DNA of 20,082 nt from Halobacteriaceae archaeon Tc-Br11_E2g27 (GCA_001564135.1 LKNH01000010.1:1-20082); one strand, 5' to 3'; counted from the first letter of the stretch, positions 7,706 through 15,429 are shown. Made by a program: numbers and translations. The notes: generated from the sequence alone by a model not told the origin.

Positions 7706-9205
7706 TCAACTTGCCGAAATCGACCGCTCAATCCAGCCAGTAGCGCCATCGGGATACGGCCCAGACTGTTCTTCCGTTTGGACGGTCCCCTCGCCATCAA
7801 CAACTCGTGCGCGGAACTCGAACTGGTTCTGGTCGTGTTCGTCGGGTCGAATTTCGTATATCCACTGTCGAAGGGTATCCGGGTCAGGCAACTGCTCGCT
7901 GAGCATGGCATCCTCCCAGGAGTCGCCGCCATCCAGCGAGACTTCGACGGTATCAACGCCACGGGAACCTGCGTAGGCGTGTCCGACGACCTGAATCGTC
8001 CCGCCTTCAAGACGGTTGATGCGGTCAATTTTCGTCACGGCGTTGACTTCACCCATCCCGTTCCAGCCCCGGTCTTCCCAGTAGCCTCCATCCTCGGCGT
8101 CGATAATCTCTATCTCGACGAGCCATTTCATATGCAGTTTCCCCCAGCGATTCGGTACCAGCAACCGGACAGGATGGCCATGCTCCGGGGGTAACTCGAA
8201 TCCGTTCATCCCAAACGCAAGGGTGCAGTCTTTCAGTTCGTCTACCGAAATCGAGTAGTAGTACTCATCTGCCCCGTACATCATCGCGTAATCGCCCTGC
8301 AGCTCGACATCTTCAAGCAGGTCGCCGACGCGACAGCCGGTCCAGACCGCATTATCGAGCAGGTTGCCGTCGATATCGTCGCTGAGACATCTGATTGCTT
8401 TGTGCTCGTGGACAATCTCCTGGCCCTGAATGTCGCTGTAATTGAAGCTTGTCTCCTCCTCAACTGCACCCGTTATTTCGAGTTCCCAGGTCTGGGAATC
8501 GAGCTGTGGTGGCTCGGGGTTGATATCGACTGTATAAAAGACACCAATCTCGGAAATAAGCGGCTTCAGGTTCTCCGCTGCCAGTGATTTTTCGTTGGCT
8601 TCGTCGACTAGCGATTCGGCTTCACGACGGACCGCACCTGCCTGGAGTGCCTGTTCGGTCCCCTGTGTCTGCTGGCGCCGAATAAATCCCACAATGTGTG
8701 CCAGAACGTTGAACGCGGCAATTCCACCAACTACTTTGACCGTCGTTCTGCGCTTCTCGTTCATCGGTTCGTCGGGTAATCCCGGGAATTCCTCGATGAC
8801 GAGAACAGCGACGCCACCGACCACTGCCGGGCCGACTGCAGAAAGAACATCACCGACGACGATTGTGCCTGCAATAGCTAACAGCACGGCTGCAACCGCT
8901 GCCCCAGCTTCCCGTTCGTACGCCGGGAGCATGCTACCGGTAAATCGGTAGCTTGCGACGCCGAGTATCCCGAGCAAGACCGAGAGCACTCCCCCGGTAA
9001 AGACCATGCTCAGCCAGAGGGCGTTGCTCCCGAACTCCTGAACAACGGTCGAGACGAACGCACTTGGGAGCACTTCCAGCGCGACAAAGTTAAAGGACGA
9101 GACGAGAAATCGTTCCGAGGTCGCAAACAGTGCAAACGAGGTTGCCACCGTCGAGATGCCAACAGCCAGTACCGCGATTGCGTTGTGGAAAATGGTTTGT
9201 TTCAT
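7706..9205 (-). CDS. Membrane-anchored sulfite-oxidase-like molybdopterin oxidoreductase
   Basis: The 499-residue product has an N-terminal hydrophobic region (about five helices: 8-28, 40-58, 66-86, 102-137, 157-176), then a soluble SUOX-type domain from about 215 and a C-terminal Ig-like Mo-co dimerisation domain (about 385-495). The molybdenum ligand is most likely C273 in AIRCLSDDIDG. Pterin-pocket landmarks include ELPPEHGHPVRLLVPNRWG (337-355) and KWLVEIEI. Members oxidise sulfite or reduce sulfoxides; the donor/acceptor here is unknown. The N-terminal membrane block is unlike soluble SorA or YedY and may tether the enzyme or bind a quinone/cytochrome partner. It lies 59 bp downstream of ccmE on the same strand with no clear TATA box, so it may share the ccmE transcript. 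Which side of the membrane holds the catalytic domain cannot be told. Confidence 0.88.
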   Translation of the reverse strand: MKQTIFHNAIAVLAVGISTVATSFALFATSERFLVSSFNFVALEVLPSAFVSTVVQEFGSNALWLSMVFTGGVLSVLLGILGVASYRFTGSMLPAYEREAGAAVAAVLLAIAGTIVVGDVLSAVGPAVVGGVAVLVIEEFPGLPDEPMNEKRRTTVKVVGGIAAFNVLAHIVGFIRRQQTQGTEQALQAGAVRREAESLVDEANEKSLAAENLKPLISEIGVFYTVDINPEPPQLDSQTWELEITGAVEEETSFNYSDIQGQEIVHEHKAIRCLSDDIDGNLLDNAVWTGCRVGDLLEDVELQGDYAMMYGADEYYYSISVDELKDCTLAFGMNGFELPPEHGHPVRLLVPNRWGKLHMKWLVEIEIIDAEDGGYWEDRGWNGMGEVNAVTKIDRINRLEGGTIQVVGHAYAGSRGVDTVEVSLDGGDSWEDAMLSEQLPDPDTLRQWIYEIRPDEHDQNQFEFRARVVDGEGTVQTEEQSGPYPDGATGWIERSISAS

Positions 9206-9264
9206 GTCTATTGTGGTTGTCCTCTCGTCGCTGACTGCCTGGTGTGAGTCAGCAAGGCTTTGTG

Positions 9265-9726
9265 TTAGGAACTCTCGTTGTCGTATCCGTCGTAGTCGTA
9301 TTCGTCATCGTACTCGATGTCGTCGTAGTTGGGGCTATCCTCACCATCGTCGGGGTGTTCATCATCGCCGGGGTGTTCTCCCTCGTGGGCACGGATAGTG
9401 AGGTCATCAGCGTCGACTCCCTCCCCATCGAAATGGCCCTCTGCAACGGCTTCTCGCCCCTCTGATAAGGTTTCAGGTTTGTCCCCATCGTAGGCGACGG
9501 CAACAGTGTAGTTTCCATCAGTCACGTCGAATTCGATGCCGTCCTCGTCGTTCAGGTCGACGACAATCCCCTCCAGTTGGACGACCTCTCCGTCGTACTG
9601 GTCGTCCGTCTCGAGGTCTTCGGGTGTGACAAACTCCGCTGATGAGCCCATCGTCGTGGTTGCCAAGACAGCCAGCAACACCACGACAAAGACGCTCCCG
9701 AACAGGAGTTTGGTTCGGCGTTCCAT
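9265..9726 (-). CDS. ccmE: CcmE, cytochrome c maturation haem chaperone
   Basis: CcmE binds haem covalently outside the membrane and passes it to CcmF. The 153-residue product has an N-terminal signal anchor (5-27), then an OB-fold domain: FVTPEDLE (32-39), VVQLEGIVVDL (48-58), IEFDVTDGNYTVAVAYDGDKPETLSEG (64-90) and REAVAEGHFDGEGVDADDLTIRAHEGE (91-117), which match the family pattern of VxxxGhV..., FxVTD..., VxYxGxxPdxFxEGxxVVaeG and akHDExY. The haem-attaching histidine is H114; the tyrosine four residues later in bacteria is a histidine here (H118). The C-terminus (119-153) is an extreme Asp/Tyr/His-rich tail. ATG 9726 is chosen because the anchor begins directly after it. No strong TATA box is seen at the leaderless position. 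Confidence 0.88.
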   Translation of the reverse strand: MERRTKLLFGSVFVVVLLAVLATTTMGSSAEFVTPEDLETDDQYDGEVVQLEGIVVDLNDEDGIEFDVTDGNYTVAVAYDGDKPETLSEGREAVAEGHFDGEGVDADDLTIRAHEGEHPGDDEHPDDGEDSPNYDDIEYDDEYDYDGYDNESS

Positions 9727-9835
9727 GTTATAATATCTACCTCGTTTGGCCGTATCAAGGCTTCGCCTCTCCTCACGGAGCAAGAATGCTGCTGCCTGCA
9801 GTTTTCTTCTTCTCGCCCCACTGGAACTGCCGAGC

Positions 9836-9842
9836 GATATTT
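9836..9842 (+). promoter_or_regulatory. TATA box of the DUF411 gene
   Basis: GATATTT centred about 31 bp upstream of ATG 9870. Confidence 0.45.
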
Positions 9843-9869
9843 CAGGTCGGAACCCAAAATTCGAGCATC

Positions 9870-10397
9870 ATGACGTTCACTCGGCGGCAACTGTGTGTCG
9901 CAGCAGGCGCACTCGCTGTGGGGAGTGCTGGCTGTCTCGGCGGTGACGATGCGTCGGCACCCGAAAGAACCGACGCTATCCCTGAGGCTGACACACCAAT
10001 CGAAACGTGGTCCTGGGATGGTTCGCTTCCTGTCTCGTCGCTCACACAGTATCATGACCCAACCTGTGGCTGCTGTGAGGACTACGTGGCCTATCTGGCG
10101 ATGCACGATATCGATGTCACTGTCGAGCGAACTGATGACCTGGCGGCGAAAAAGACGGAACTTGGCGTCCCCTCCGAGATGCGAAGCTGCCATACACTCG
10201 TGTTTGATGAGTATCTCGTCGAGGGACACGTTCCACTGGAAGCTATCGAGCAGCTATTCGAGGAAGAACCGGCGGTTGCGGGAATCGCCATTCCGGGCAT
10301 GCCAGCCGAGTCACCGGGGATGGGGGAACCTGGCGACCCACTGCAGGTCTACTCGTTTGACGAAGATGGAACGGTTTCGGAGTTCGCGACGGTCTAG
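9870..10397 (+). CDS. DUF411 metal-binding protein, Tat-exported lipoprotein
   Basis: The 175-residue product begins with a twin-arginine signal (TRRQLCVAAGALAVG) ending in the lipobox GSAGC, so it should be exported folded and lipid-anchored at C22. The mature domain has the DUF411 signatures: YHDPTCGCCEDY (61-72; C66, C68, C69), K95 region, MRSCHTLVF (104-112; C107, H108), VEGHVPLEAI (117-126) and GIAIPGMPAESPGMG (138-152). Family members are linked to copper and other metals; a thioredoxin-like fold with clustered Cys suggests metal or thiol chemistry. The placement between ccmE and ccdA hints at a role in metal or cysteine handling during cytochrome assembly, which is inference. Its stop codon overlaps that of the convergent ccdA at the shared tetranucleotide CTAG. 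Confidence 0.9.
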   Translation: MTFTRRQLCVAAGALAVGSAGCLGGDDASAPERTDAIPEADTPIETWSWDGSLPVSSLTQYHDPTCGCCEDYVAYLAMHDIDVTVERTDDLAAKKTELGVPSEMRSCHTLVFDEYLVEGHVPLEAIEQLFEEEPAVAGIAIPGMPAESPGMGEPGDPLQVYSFDEDGTVSEFATV

Positions 10398-11071
10398 AGT
10401 AACGACAGCAACAGCCGGTCCAAATCAAATAGTAGTGCCACGCCGCTGAGCAACAGGACAATTCCGATGATTCGGCGAACGACATCCGGTTGGTTGAGTG
10501 CACTCACTCGTTCCTGCAGTGGCTTTCCAGCAACTTTTGCGCCGTAGGCGACGCCGAGAAGCGGTAGTGCAAACCCGACGCCGTAGATGAAAAGCAGGAG
10601 TCCGCTATCCATGGTTCCGCCGCCGGCGGCAGCATAGGCAAGCACAGCACCGAGAATTGGCCCGACACACGGCAGCCAGATGAGGCCAAGTGCAAGCCCG
10701 AGCACGAACGCCGACAGGAGAGGACGGCGCTGCTCATCAAGTGCGCTCACTCGCATTGTTGCACGTCCAGCGAGTTTCGAGGAGTAAGTCGAATAAGCTC
10801 GGTGGAGGTCATCATCCACCATGACGGCACCGAAGGCGATAATGAGCAGAAATGCTGGGGTTCGAAGGCTATCCGGCGAGAATGCAGTGAGCGTTCCAAC
10901 GAGAAGACCGAGGGCGGTAAAGGAGGTCAGACTGCCTGTCACGATAGCGAGCGGCCGGAGTCGGTGGCCGACGCTGCCGGCAAGCAGCGGCGGCAACAAC
11001 GGCAGACAACATGGCGACAAAATCGTCGCAATTCCGGCCAGAAAAACGACGGACAGGCCTGGAATATCCAT
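10394..11071 (-). CDS. ccdA: CcdA/DsbD-type thiol-disulfide transmembrane protein
   Basis: Passes reducing equivalents from cytoplasmic thioredoxin across the membrane to keep apocytochrome CXXCH cysteines reduced. The 225-residue product has six hydrophobic helices. The paired redox cysteines lie in SPCCLPLLPPL (C21/C22, helix 1) and LPCVGPIL (C135, helix 4), with the Pro residues that flank them in the family. It is short, consistent with CcdA rather than three-domain DsbD; the missing gamma-type thioredoxin domain may be provided by the thioredoxin-fold gene upstream of ccmF. Start ATG 11071 lies 28 bp from a TATA-like element shared with the divergent ccmA. Confidence 0.9.
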   Translation of the reverse strand: MDIPGLSVVFLAGIATILSPCCLPLLPPLLAGSVGHRLRPLAIVTGSLTSFTALGLLVGTLTAFSPDSLRTPAFLLIIAFGAVMVDDDLHRAYSTYSSKLAGRATMRVSALDEQRRPLLSAFVLGLALGLIWLPCVGPILGAVLAYAAAGGGTMDSGLLLFIYGVGFALPLLGVAYGAKVAGKPLQERVSALNQPDVVRRIIGIVLLLSGVALLFDLDRLLLSLL

Positions 11072-11095
11072 TGTTTCACGGTACGGAAGTAGAAC

Positions 11096-11102
11096 GTTTA
11101 AC
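11096..11102. promoter_or_regulatory. TATA element shared by divergent ccdA and ccmA
   Basis: GTTTAAC on the plus strand reads GTTAAAC on the minus strand. Its centre (11099) lies 29 bp upstream of the ccmA ATG (11128) and 28 bp upstream of the ccdA ATG (11071), so both genes would be leaderless from one element. No other TATA-like sequence at a suitable distance is visible in this 56-bp gap. Confidence 0.6.
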
Positions 11103-11127
11103 TTGCCCGTTCTCGAACGCTCACCTA

Positions 11128-11916
11128 ATGTCGCTGCTTACTGTCTCAGCCGTCACGAAGCAGTTTGGCCCCCACATTGGCGTTTCATCTGTCTCGTTCG
11201 AACTCGATGCCGGGGAGTCGGCTGTCATCGTCGGTGCAAACGGAGCGGGCAAGACGACGCTTATCCGGATGCTGGCGTCGCTTTCCCGCCCGACAGAGGG
11301 TGAGATACTACTCGACGGCGAGCCAGTTATCGGCAACGCAAACGCACGCTCTCGGATTGGAGTGGTTGGCCACGACACGATGTTGTATGATGAGTTGACC
11401 GCGCGCGAGAATCTCAAACTCCATGCGCGGTTGCACGGCGTCCCGGAATCACGAAGCGAGCAACTGCTGGAGACTGTTGGGCTTGCCACGCGTGGGAGCG
11501 ACCGCGTCGATGGGTTCTCCCACGGAATGCAAAAACGCGTCTCGCTTGCCCGTGCACTTCTCCATGACCCTGACCTGTTGCTTTTTGATGAGCCCTACTC
11601 GGGGCTGGACCAGGCCTCTCTCCAACGAATCACTGAGGTTCTGTCGGCGCTTGAGGACAAAACAGTGATTGCGACAACTCATGACCTCGAACGCGGCTAC
11701 CATCTCGCAGACTCCGTGCTCTTTTTCTATCGTGGACAGTTAGTCGAACAGGCCCCAACGACCGAGTTCGACGACGTAACTGACCTTATCGAGCGATATG
11801 ACGAGAACTGCCGATTGGGCGATGGACAGACGACGCCCGGCGTCTCACCGACGGGAACGACGCCGACAACGGTCACAACAGATGGCAACCGACCTATCGA
11901 CGGTGGAGAGAATTGA
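11128..11916 (+). CDS. ccmA: CcmA, haem exporter ABC ATPase subunit
   Basis: ATPase of the CcmABCD complex that releases haem-loaded CcmE. The 262-residue product has Walker A GANGAGKT (36-43), signature FSHGMQKR (130-137), Walker B LLLFDEP (150-156), D-loop SGLD and the switch histidine in ATTHD. The SHGM signature replaces LSGGQ, as in several CcmA/YhiH-type proteins. The last ~45 residues are a Thr/Pro/Gly-rich tail not needed for the fold. ATG 11128 is chosen from the TATA spacing. The stop TGA (11914-11916) overlaps the ccmB ATG. On its own it could be a general ABC-2 ATPase; the ccmB partner and neighbourhood decide it. Confidence 0.87.
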   Translation: MSLLTVSAVTKQFGPHIGVSSVSFELDAGESAVIVGANGAGKTTLIRMLASLSRPTEGEILLDGEPVIGNANARSRIGVVGHDTMLYDELTARENLKLHARLHGVPESRSEQLLETVGLATRGSDRVDGFSHGMQKRVSLARALLHDPDLLLFDEPYSGLDQASLQRITEVLSALEDKTVIATTHDLERGYHLADSVLFFYRGQLVEQAPTTEFDDVTDLIERYDENCRLGDGQTTPGVSPTGTTPTTVTTDGNRPIDGGEN

Positions 11917-12593
11917 TGCCTGGTCGTTACTTTCGGGCAGTCTATGAGATTGCCCGCAAAGACCTCATCGTCGAAACCCGAAGCAAACAGACGATAAACG
12001 CCGCGTTTGTCTTTGCGTTTCTCATCATCGTCGTCTTCTCGTTTGTCTTCGGCGAGCGCGTCGAAGACCGGGATATCCTCGCCCGCGGAGCCTTATGGCT
12101 GGCTGTGGTCTTCGGCGGGGCGGTTGGGTTGAGCCACGCCGTTGCACTCGAAGGACAGAACGAAGCAATCGAAGGACTCCTGCTTGCCCCCGTCGACCGG
12201 TCGGCTATCTACCTCGGGAAAGTCATTAGCGCAGCGATACTTATCGGCTTTATCAGCCTTCTGTCGCTGTTTTTCGTTGCTGTCTTTCTTGGCTATGCCT
12301 TCGACGGTAATTCGTTGCTTTTGGTTGCACTCGTCGTTCCGCTGGTGGCAATCGGCTTTAGCGCGGTCGGTGTCCTCCTCTCGATGTTGATGTTGCATTC
12401 TCCGCTTCAGGAGTCGCTGCTTCCGGTGTTGCTCATCCCGCTTGTCATTCCGGTTATCCTCTCTGGGACGGCCCTCACGCAGGTTGATATCGCTACGGGA
12501 AACGCCTTCGAGTGGCTGCAAATCCTACTGGTTTATGACCTGCTGGTGCTCGTTGTCGGCTGGATGACTTTTGAGTACGTCGTCGAAGAATAA
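11916..12593 (+). CDS. ccmB: CcmB, haem exporter ABC permease subunit
   Basis: Six-helix membrane partner of CcmA. The 225-residue length matches the bacterial family. Landmarks include the N-terminal amphipathic stretch FRAVYEIARKDLIVETRSKQ, FSFVFGE, ALWLAVVFGGAVGLSHAVALEGQNEAIEGLLLAPVDRSAIYLGK (the conserved R-E-GLLLaPvdr loop), and LLPVLLIPLVIPVILSG. The ATG at 11916 overlaps the ccmA stop (TGATG), indicating translational coupling. It ends 9 bp before the convergent ccmF stop codon. Confidence 0.9.
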   Translation: MPGRYFRAVYEIARKDLIVETRSKQTINAAFVFAFLIIVVFSFVFGERVEDRDILARGALWLAVVFGGAVGLSHAVALEGQNEAIEGLLLAPVDRSAIYLGKVISAAILIGFISLLSLFFVAVFLGYAFDGNSLLLVALVVPLVAIGFSAVGVLLSMLMLHSPLQESLLPVLLIPLVIPVILSGTALTQVDIATGNAFEWLQILLVYDLLVLVVGWMTFEYVVEE

Positions 12594-12602
12594 CGAACGG
12601 TA

Positions 12603-14966
12603 CTAGTTGGTGTCACGCCGTCGGTCACCGACAAGCAACAACACCATACCGACCATCCCCATAATCACGCCGAGCCAAATCTGGTTGGCAAGTGGATATT
12701 CGGTGATAGTAAGGCCGGCCCCAATCTCGTCAATCTCGGTCGCAACGATGTAGGTGTCACCAGTCAGACCGCGCTGAATCAGTGGGTCGTTGGTGTTCAT
12801 CTGCGAATCTGTGTGGTCCTGCGCAGCGATTGTTCCGGAGGCAACCTCATTGTCGCCTTCGTAGACGGTAATATCCATCTGATGGTCGATGACGCGCGGT
12901 GTATGCACGTCACTCGGTGGGTCGGCTACCGTTCCCATGTTCTCCGCATTGGTGTAAATGTAAGCGTCCGCTCCGACATCCTCGGTTGAATCGAACTGGA
13001 AGAGACTGCCAAGGGCGATAATTTCCTCACCCTCTTCGAACGAGACGCTGTCGGGGTCGCCGGCCACCCAGACGTCGGTTCCGTCGAGCTGTGCAACGGC
13101 TGTCCCCTCTATCTGGTCAACCGCCGTTATCTCACCCCTCACAAGTGGGTTTTCTTCATAGGCAGTCAGGACGTCTTCCGGCGACAGCGCCGCATCTTCA
13201 ACATCTGGTGTTGTTTCGGACTCGTAACCCGTCACTTCGATGGTATACTGGCCGTCATCCGACTCCTCGACGATGGGTTCAGGATTGTCTCCGACATCTT
13301 CGAGGCCGACAACGACCGCTGACGAGGAGGCGGCAAACAGGTAGATAAACGAGATAGCGATTATCATCACCGCTGCGCCGACGTGAATCAACAGGATGCC
13401 TGCCTCCCGCATCTGGAAGGAGCGTGAGGGAACACCTCTCGCGCGCGAGACAAACCGGGCAGCCCACGTACCGGCGAAAAAGAGCGCGGGCGGGACGATG
13501 GAGAGAACGCTCATGTTACCGACGATACGGTAGACAATCGGGTCGTGGGCAGCGGGGTCGCTCAGATACCAGTTGCCGGATGGGGCGATGAACGCGGCGA
13601 CGAGCGTCGCCAGCGTTATGGCCACTGTTGCGCCAATCGCAAGCCGTCGCTTTCGCATGTCCAGCAGGGCATACAGCCCACCGACAATCAGCATGGCAAC
13701 GACGACGGGGTAGCTCCACAGATTATAATGGTCCTGTCCGACGCCTACCTCGACGCCCGTGATTGTGCTTCTGACGACCGGGAACAACAGTCCCCAGACG
13801 GAAATAAAGGCCAGCACGGCAAACGAGAGCACGACTGCGTGAAAAATCGTCCCGTGACTGAGCCAGTTTCGGTCGGTGCTGCTCTCGTCGCCACCGTTGA
13901 GCAACCAGTAGGCGAGTGGAAGGCCAATGGCGAGAATGCCGGTCACCACCATCAAAAATAGGACACCGGCACCGATACCGCCGGCAGCAAAAGAGTGGAC
14001 GCTCCGGAAGACACCGCTACGGACAACTGTTGTGGCGAAGATAATCAGTGGGAACACGAACGCTGCTGCTGCCGGGGCGAACAGCTTGTACTCGCCAGTC
14101 TTGCTATAGCGGTTTGTGGCATGCAGCGTTGCGGTGAGCCACAGCCAGGGAATCAGGACGGCGGTTTCGACGGGGTCCCAGGACCAGAATCCGCCCCAGC
14201 CAAGCACGCCATAGGCCCAGATTGCGCCGAACAGGATTGCGGCAGTCAACAGCAACCATGACACCCGCAGCCAGATAATCATGCTCGGCAACCACTCTTT
14301 AAAGACGCTGTCCTGTCCACGAAACAGCGAGACGAAATGGGTCACGCCGAGGGCGAACGGAACGACAAGCAAGGCGTAGGAGGCAAACGTGATTGGTGGG
14401 TGAATTGCCATCCACGGGTCGATGAGGAGTGCATTTATCCCTGACCCGTCCGCCGGGACGTAGTTATCGGGGACACCTGATTGAGCGACTTCGATGGGGG
14501 TAAACGGACTCTGTGTCACGAGCATGAACGCGAAGGTCGCAACGACACCCAGCGAAAGGGATTGGACGAGACGAGAGCCAAGCCCTTGAAACCGCGATGA
14601 GTAGACCGTATACGTTGCGACAATCGCAGTCAGGGTCGCCCACAAGAGAATGGAACCTTCGTGATTCGCGTACACGCCCGTTACTTTATAGAGGAGGTCA
14701 AGATGGTCCGCTGAATTCTGATAGACGTAGGCGTTCGTATAATCCCCGACAATAAACTGGTAGGTCAGATAGAGGTGGGCAATGACCAGCGATACGGTTG
14801 CAATGCCGGAAGTGAGTAGAATTGGCTTTCTGAGCTCGTCAGTTTGGGCAAGATAGCTGTAAAACAACAGTGCGGCGGCAAGCGTTCCGGTAAATGCCGC
14901 AATAACAATCAGGAGCGTTCCGGCCGTCAGCGATGCTGGAACCATCGAAAGTACTGTTTCACTCAT
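12603..14966 (-). CDS. ccmF: CcmF, cytochrome c haem lyase, with an extra extracellular domain
   Basis: CcmF attaches haem from CcmE to apocytochrome. The 787-residue product has about 14-15 helices and the family landmarks: VYANHEGSILLW (98-109), DPWMAIHPP (H189), the tryptophan-rich haem-handling motif WGGFWSWDPVE (257-267), VVRSGVFRSVHSFA (H324), REAGILLIHVGAAV (H528) and the final helix after YPLANQIWLG (about 758-779). It is longer than the ~650 residues of E. coli CcmF; most of the excess is in the acidic domain between the last two helices (about 550-755). Within it, residues about 608-678 resemble a CcmE-type OB fold. ATG 14966 is chosen over the upstream in-frame codon because it lies one base after the stop of the thioredoxin-fold gene, with which it must be co-transcribed. 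Confidence 0.95.
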   Translation of the reverse strand: MSETVLSMVPASLTAGTLLIVIAAFTGTLAAALLFYSYLAQTDELRKPILLTSGIATVSLVIAHLYLTYQFIVGDYTNAYVYQNSADHLDLLYKVTGVYANHEGSILLWATLTAIVATYTVYSSRFQGLGSRLVQSLSLGVVATFAFMLVTQSPFTPIEVAQSGVPDNYVPADGSGINALLIDPWMAIHPPITFASYALLVVPFALGVTHFVSLFRGQDSVFKEWLPSMIIWLRVSWLLLTAAILFGAIWAYGVLGWGGFWSWDPVETAVLIPWLWLTATLHATNRYSKTGEYKLFAPAAAAFVFPLIIFATTVVRSGVFRSVHSFAAGGIGAGVLFLMVVTGILAIGLPLAYWLLNGGDESSTDRNWLSHGTIFHAVVLSFAVLAFISVWGLLFPVVRSTITGVEVGVGQDHYNLWSYPVVVAMLIVGGLYALLDMRKRRLAIGATVAITLATLVAAFIAPSGNWYLSDPAAHDPIVYRIVGNMSVLSIVPPALFFAGTWAARFVSRARGVPSRSFQMREAGILLIHVGAAVMIIAISFIYLFAASSSAVVVGLEDVGDNPEPIVEESDDGQYTIEVTGYESETTPDVEDAALSPEDVLTAYEENPLVRGEITAVDQIEGTAVAQLDGTDVWVAGDPDSVSFEEGEEIIALGSLFQFDSTEDVGADAYIYTNAENMGTVADPPSDVHTPRVIDHQMDITVYEGDNEVASGTIAAQDHTDSQMNTNDPLIQRGLTGDTYIVATEIDEIGAGLTITEYPLANQIWLGVIMGMVGMVLLLVGDRRRDTN
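12933..13145 (-). other. CcmE-like OB-fold segment within CcmF
   Basis: Residues 608-678 of CcmF run LVRGEITAVDQ, AVAQLDGTDVWVAG, SFEEGEEIIALGSLFQF, GADAYIYTNAEN. This matches the order of strands in the CcmE of the same window (VVQLEGIVVDL, EFDVTDGNYTVAVA, LSEGREAVAEGHFD, DADDLTIRAHEG). The CcmE haem histidine is replaced by Asn in the insert. Alignment is by eye; homology is inference. Confidence 0.45.
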
Positions 14967-14967
14967 A

Positions 14968-15429
14968 TTAGCTTGCAGCCAGTCCCGCTTCGAGTTCCTC
15001 TTTGAATCGGTCCTCCTCGGTGAAGCCGCCGAGCTGTCCGAGAATCTCCTCGTTATCGTCAATAATCACGTGCATCGGTGGATAGAGAGCATCGTGGTCT
15101 GAGGCCAGAGCTGAGCCATCTCCGGGTTCATCTAAATTGATGGCTAACAGGACATACTCATCCAGTAACTCCTGAATGTCCTCGTTTTGATAGTGGTCAT
15201 CCTCGTAATCCTGACAGTAGGTACACCACGTTGTCCAGTAATAGACAAGCACTGGCTTGTCCTCCTGTTCTGCCACCGAGAGCGCCTCGTCCGGGTCCTC
15301 GTGCCATTCGATGCCGCCCTGATAGGTGTAGTCCTGGTCGCTCATGACCGGGGCAGCGTTCATCGAATAGTAGCCGAAGCCGAGCGCCCCGACGAGAACG
15401 AGAATTGTAAGTAGTTTTCGCGGGGTCAT
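14968..15429 (-). CDS. Membrane-anchored thioredoxin-fold protein, CcmG/DsbD-gamma-like
   Basis: The 153-residue product has an N-terminal signal anchor (5-27), then a thioredoxin domain with active site WCTYC (C69, C72) and the cis-proline segment YPPMHVIID (P117/P118). The context KPVLVYYWTTWC...C...E and NLDEPG resembles the thioredoxin_7/DsbD gamma-domain group more than classic CcmG. The likely job is to receive electrons from CcdA and reduce apocytochrome CXXCH disulfides outside the cell membrane. It is separated from ccmF by one base (TAATATG), so the two form an operon. ATG 15429 fits the TATA distance (27 bp); a TTG at 15438 is the alternative. Confidence 0.88.
   Translation of the reverse strand: MTPRKLLTILVLVGALGFGYYSMNAAPVMSDQDYTYQGGIEWHEDPDEALSVAEQEDKPVLVYYWTTWCTYCQDYEDDHYQNEDIQELLDEYVLLAINLDEPGDGSALASDHDALYPPMHVIIDDNEEILGQLGGFTEEDRFKEELEAGLAAS

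Noticed and set aside
7265..8194. Plus-strand open frame of 309 codons crossing the usp/molybdoenzyme junction
   Set aside because: It overlaps two clearly real genes in other frames and has no coherent domain.
8933..8952. Inverted repeat GCTACCG/CGGTAGC, similar to the palindrome at 1119-1139
   Set aside because: It lies within the coding sequence of the molybdoenzyme's membrane region, has a longer and different spacer, and is explained by codons for ASYRFTGS; probably chance resemblance.
9798..9830. Inverted repeat GCAGTT/AACTGC in the ccmE-DUF411 gap
   Set aside because: Only 6-bp arms 21 bases apart; expected by chance at this length, though the position upstream of the DUF411 TATA box is suggestive.
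9642..9869. N-terminal extension of the DUF411 frame
   Set aside because: It precedes the twin-arginine signal and the TATA box and overlaps ccmE; the signal peptide fixes the start at 9870.
12093..12521. Minus-strand open frame of 142 codons inside ccmB, rich in charged residues
   Set aside because: Reverse-complement shadow of a membrane protein gene, which typically yields charged, helical-looking but unreal products.
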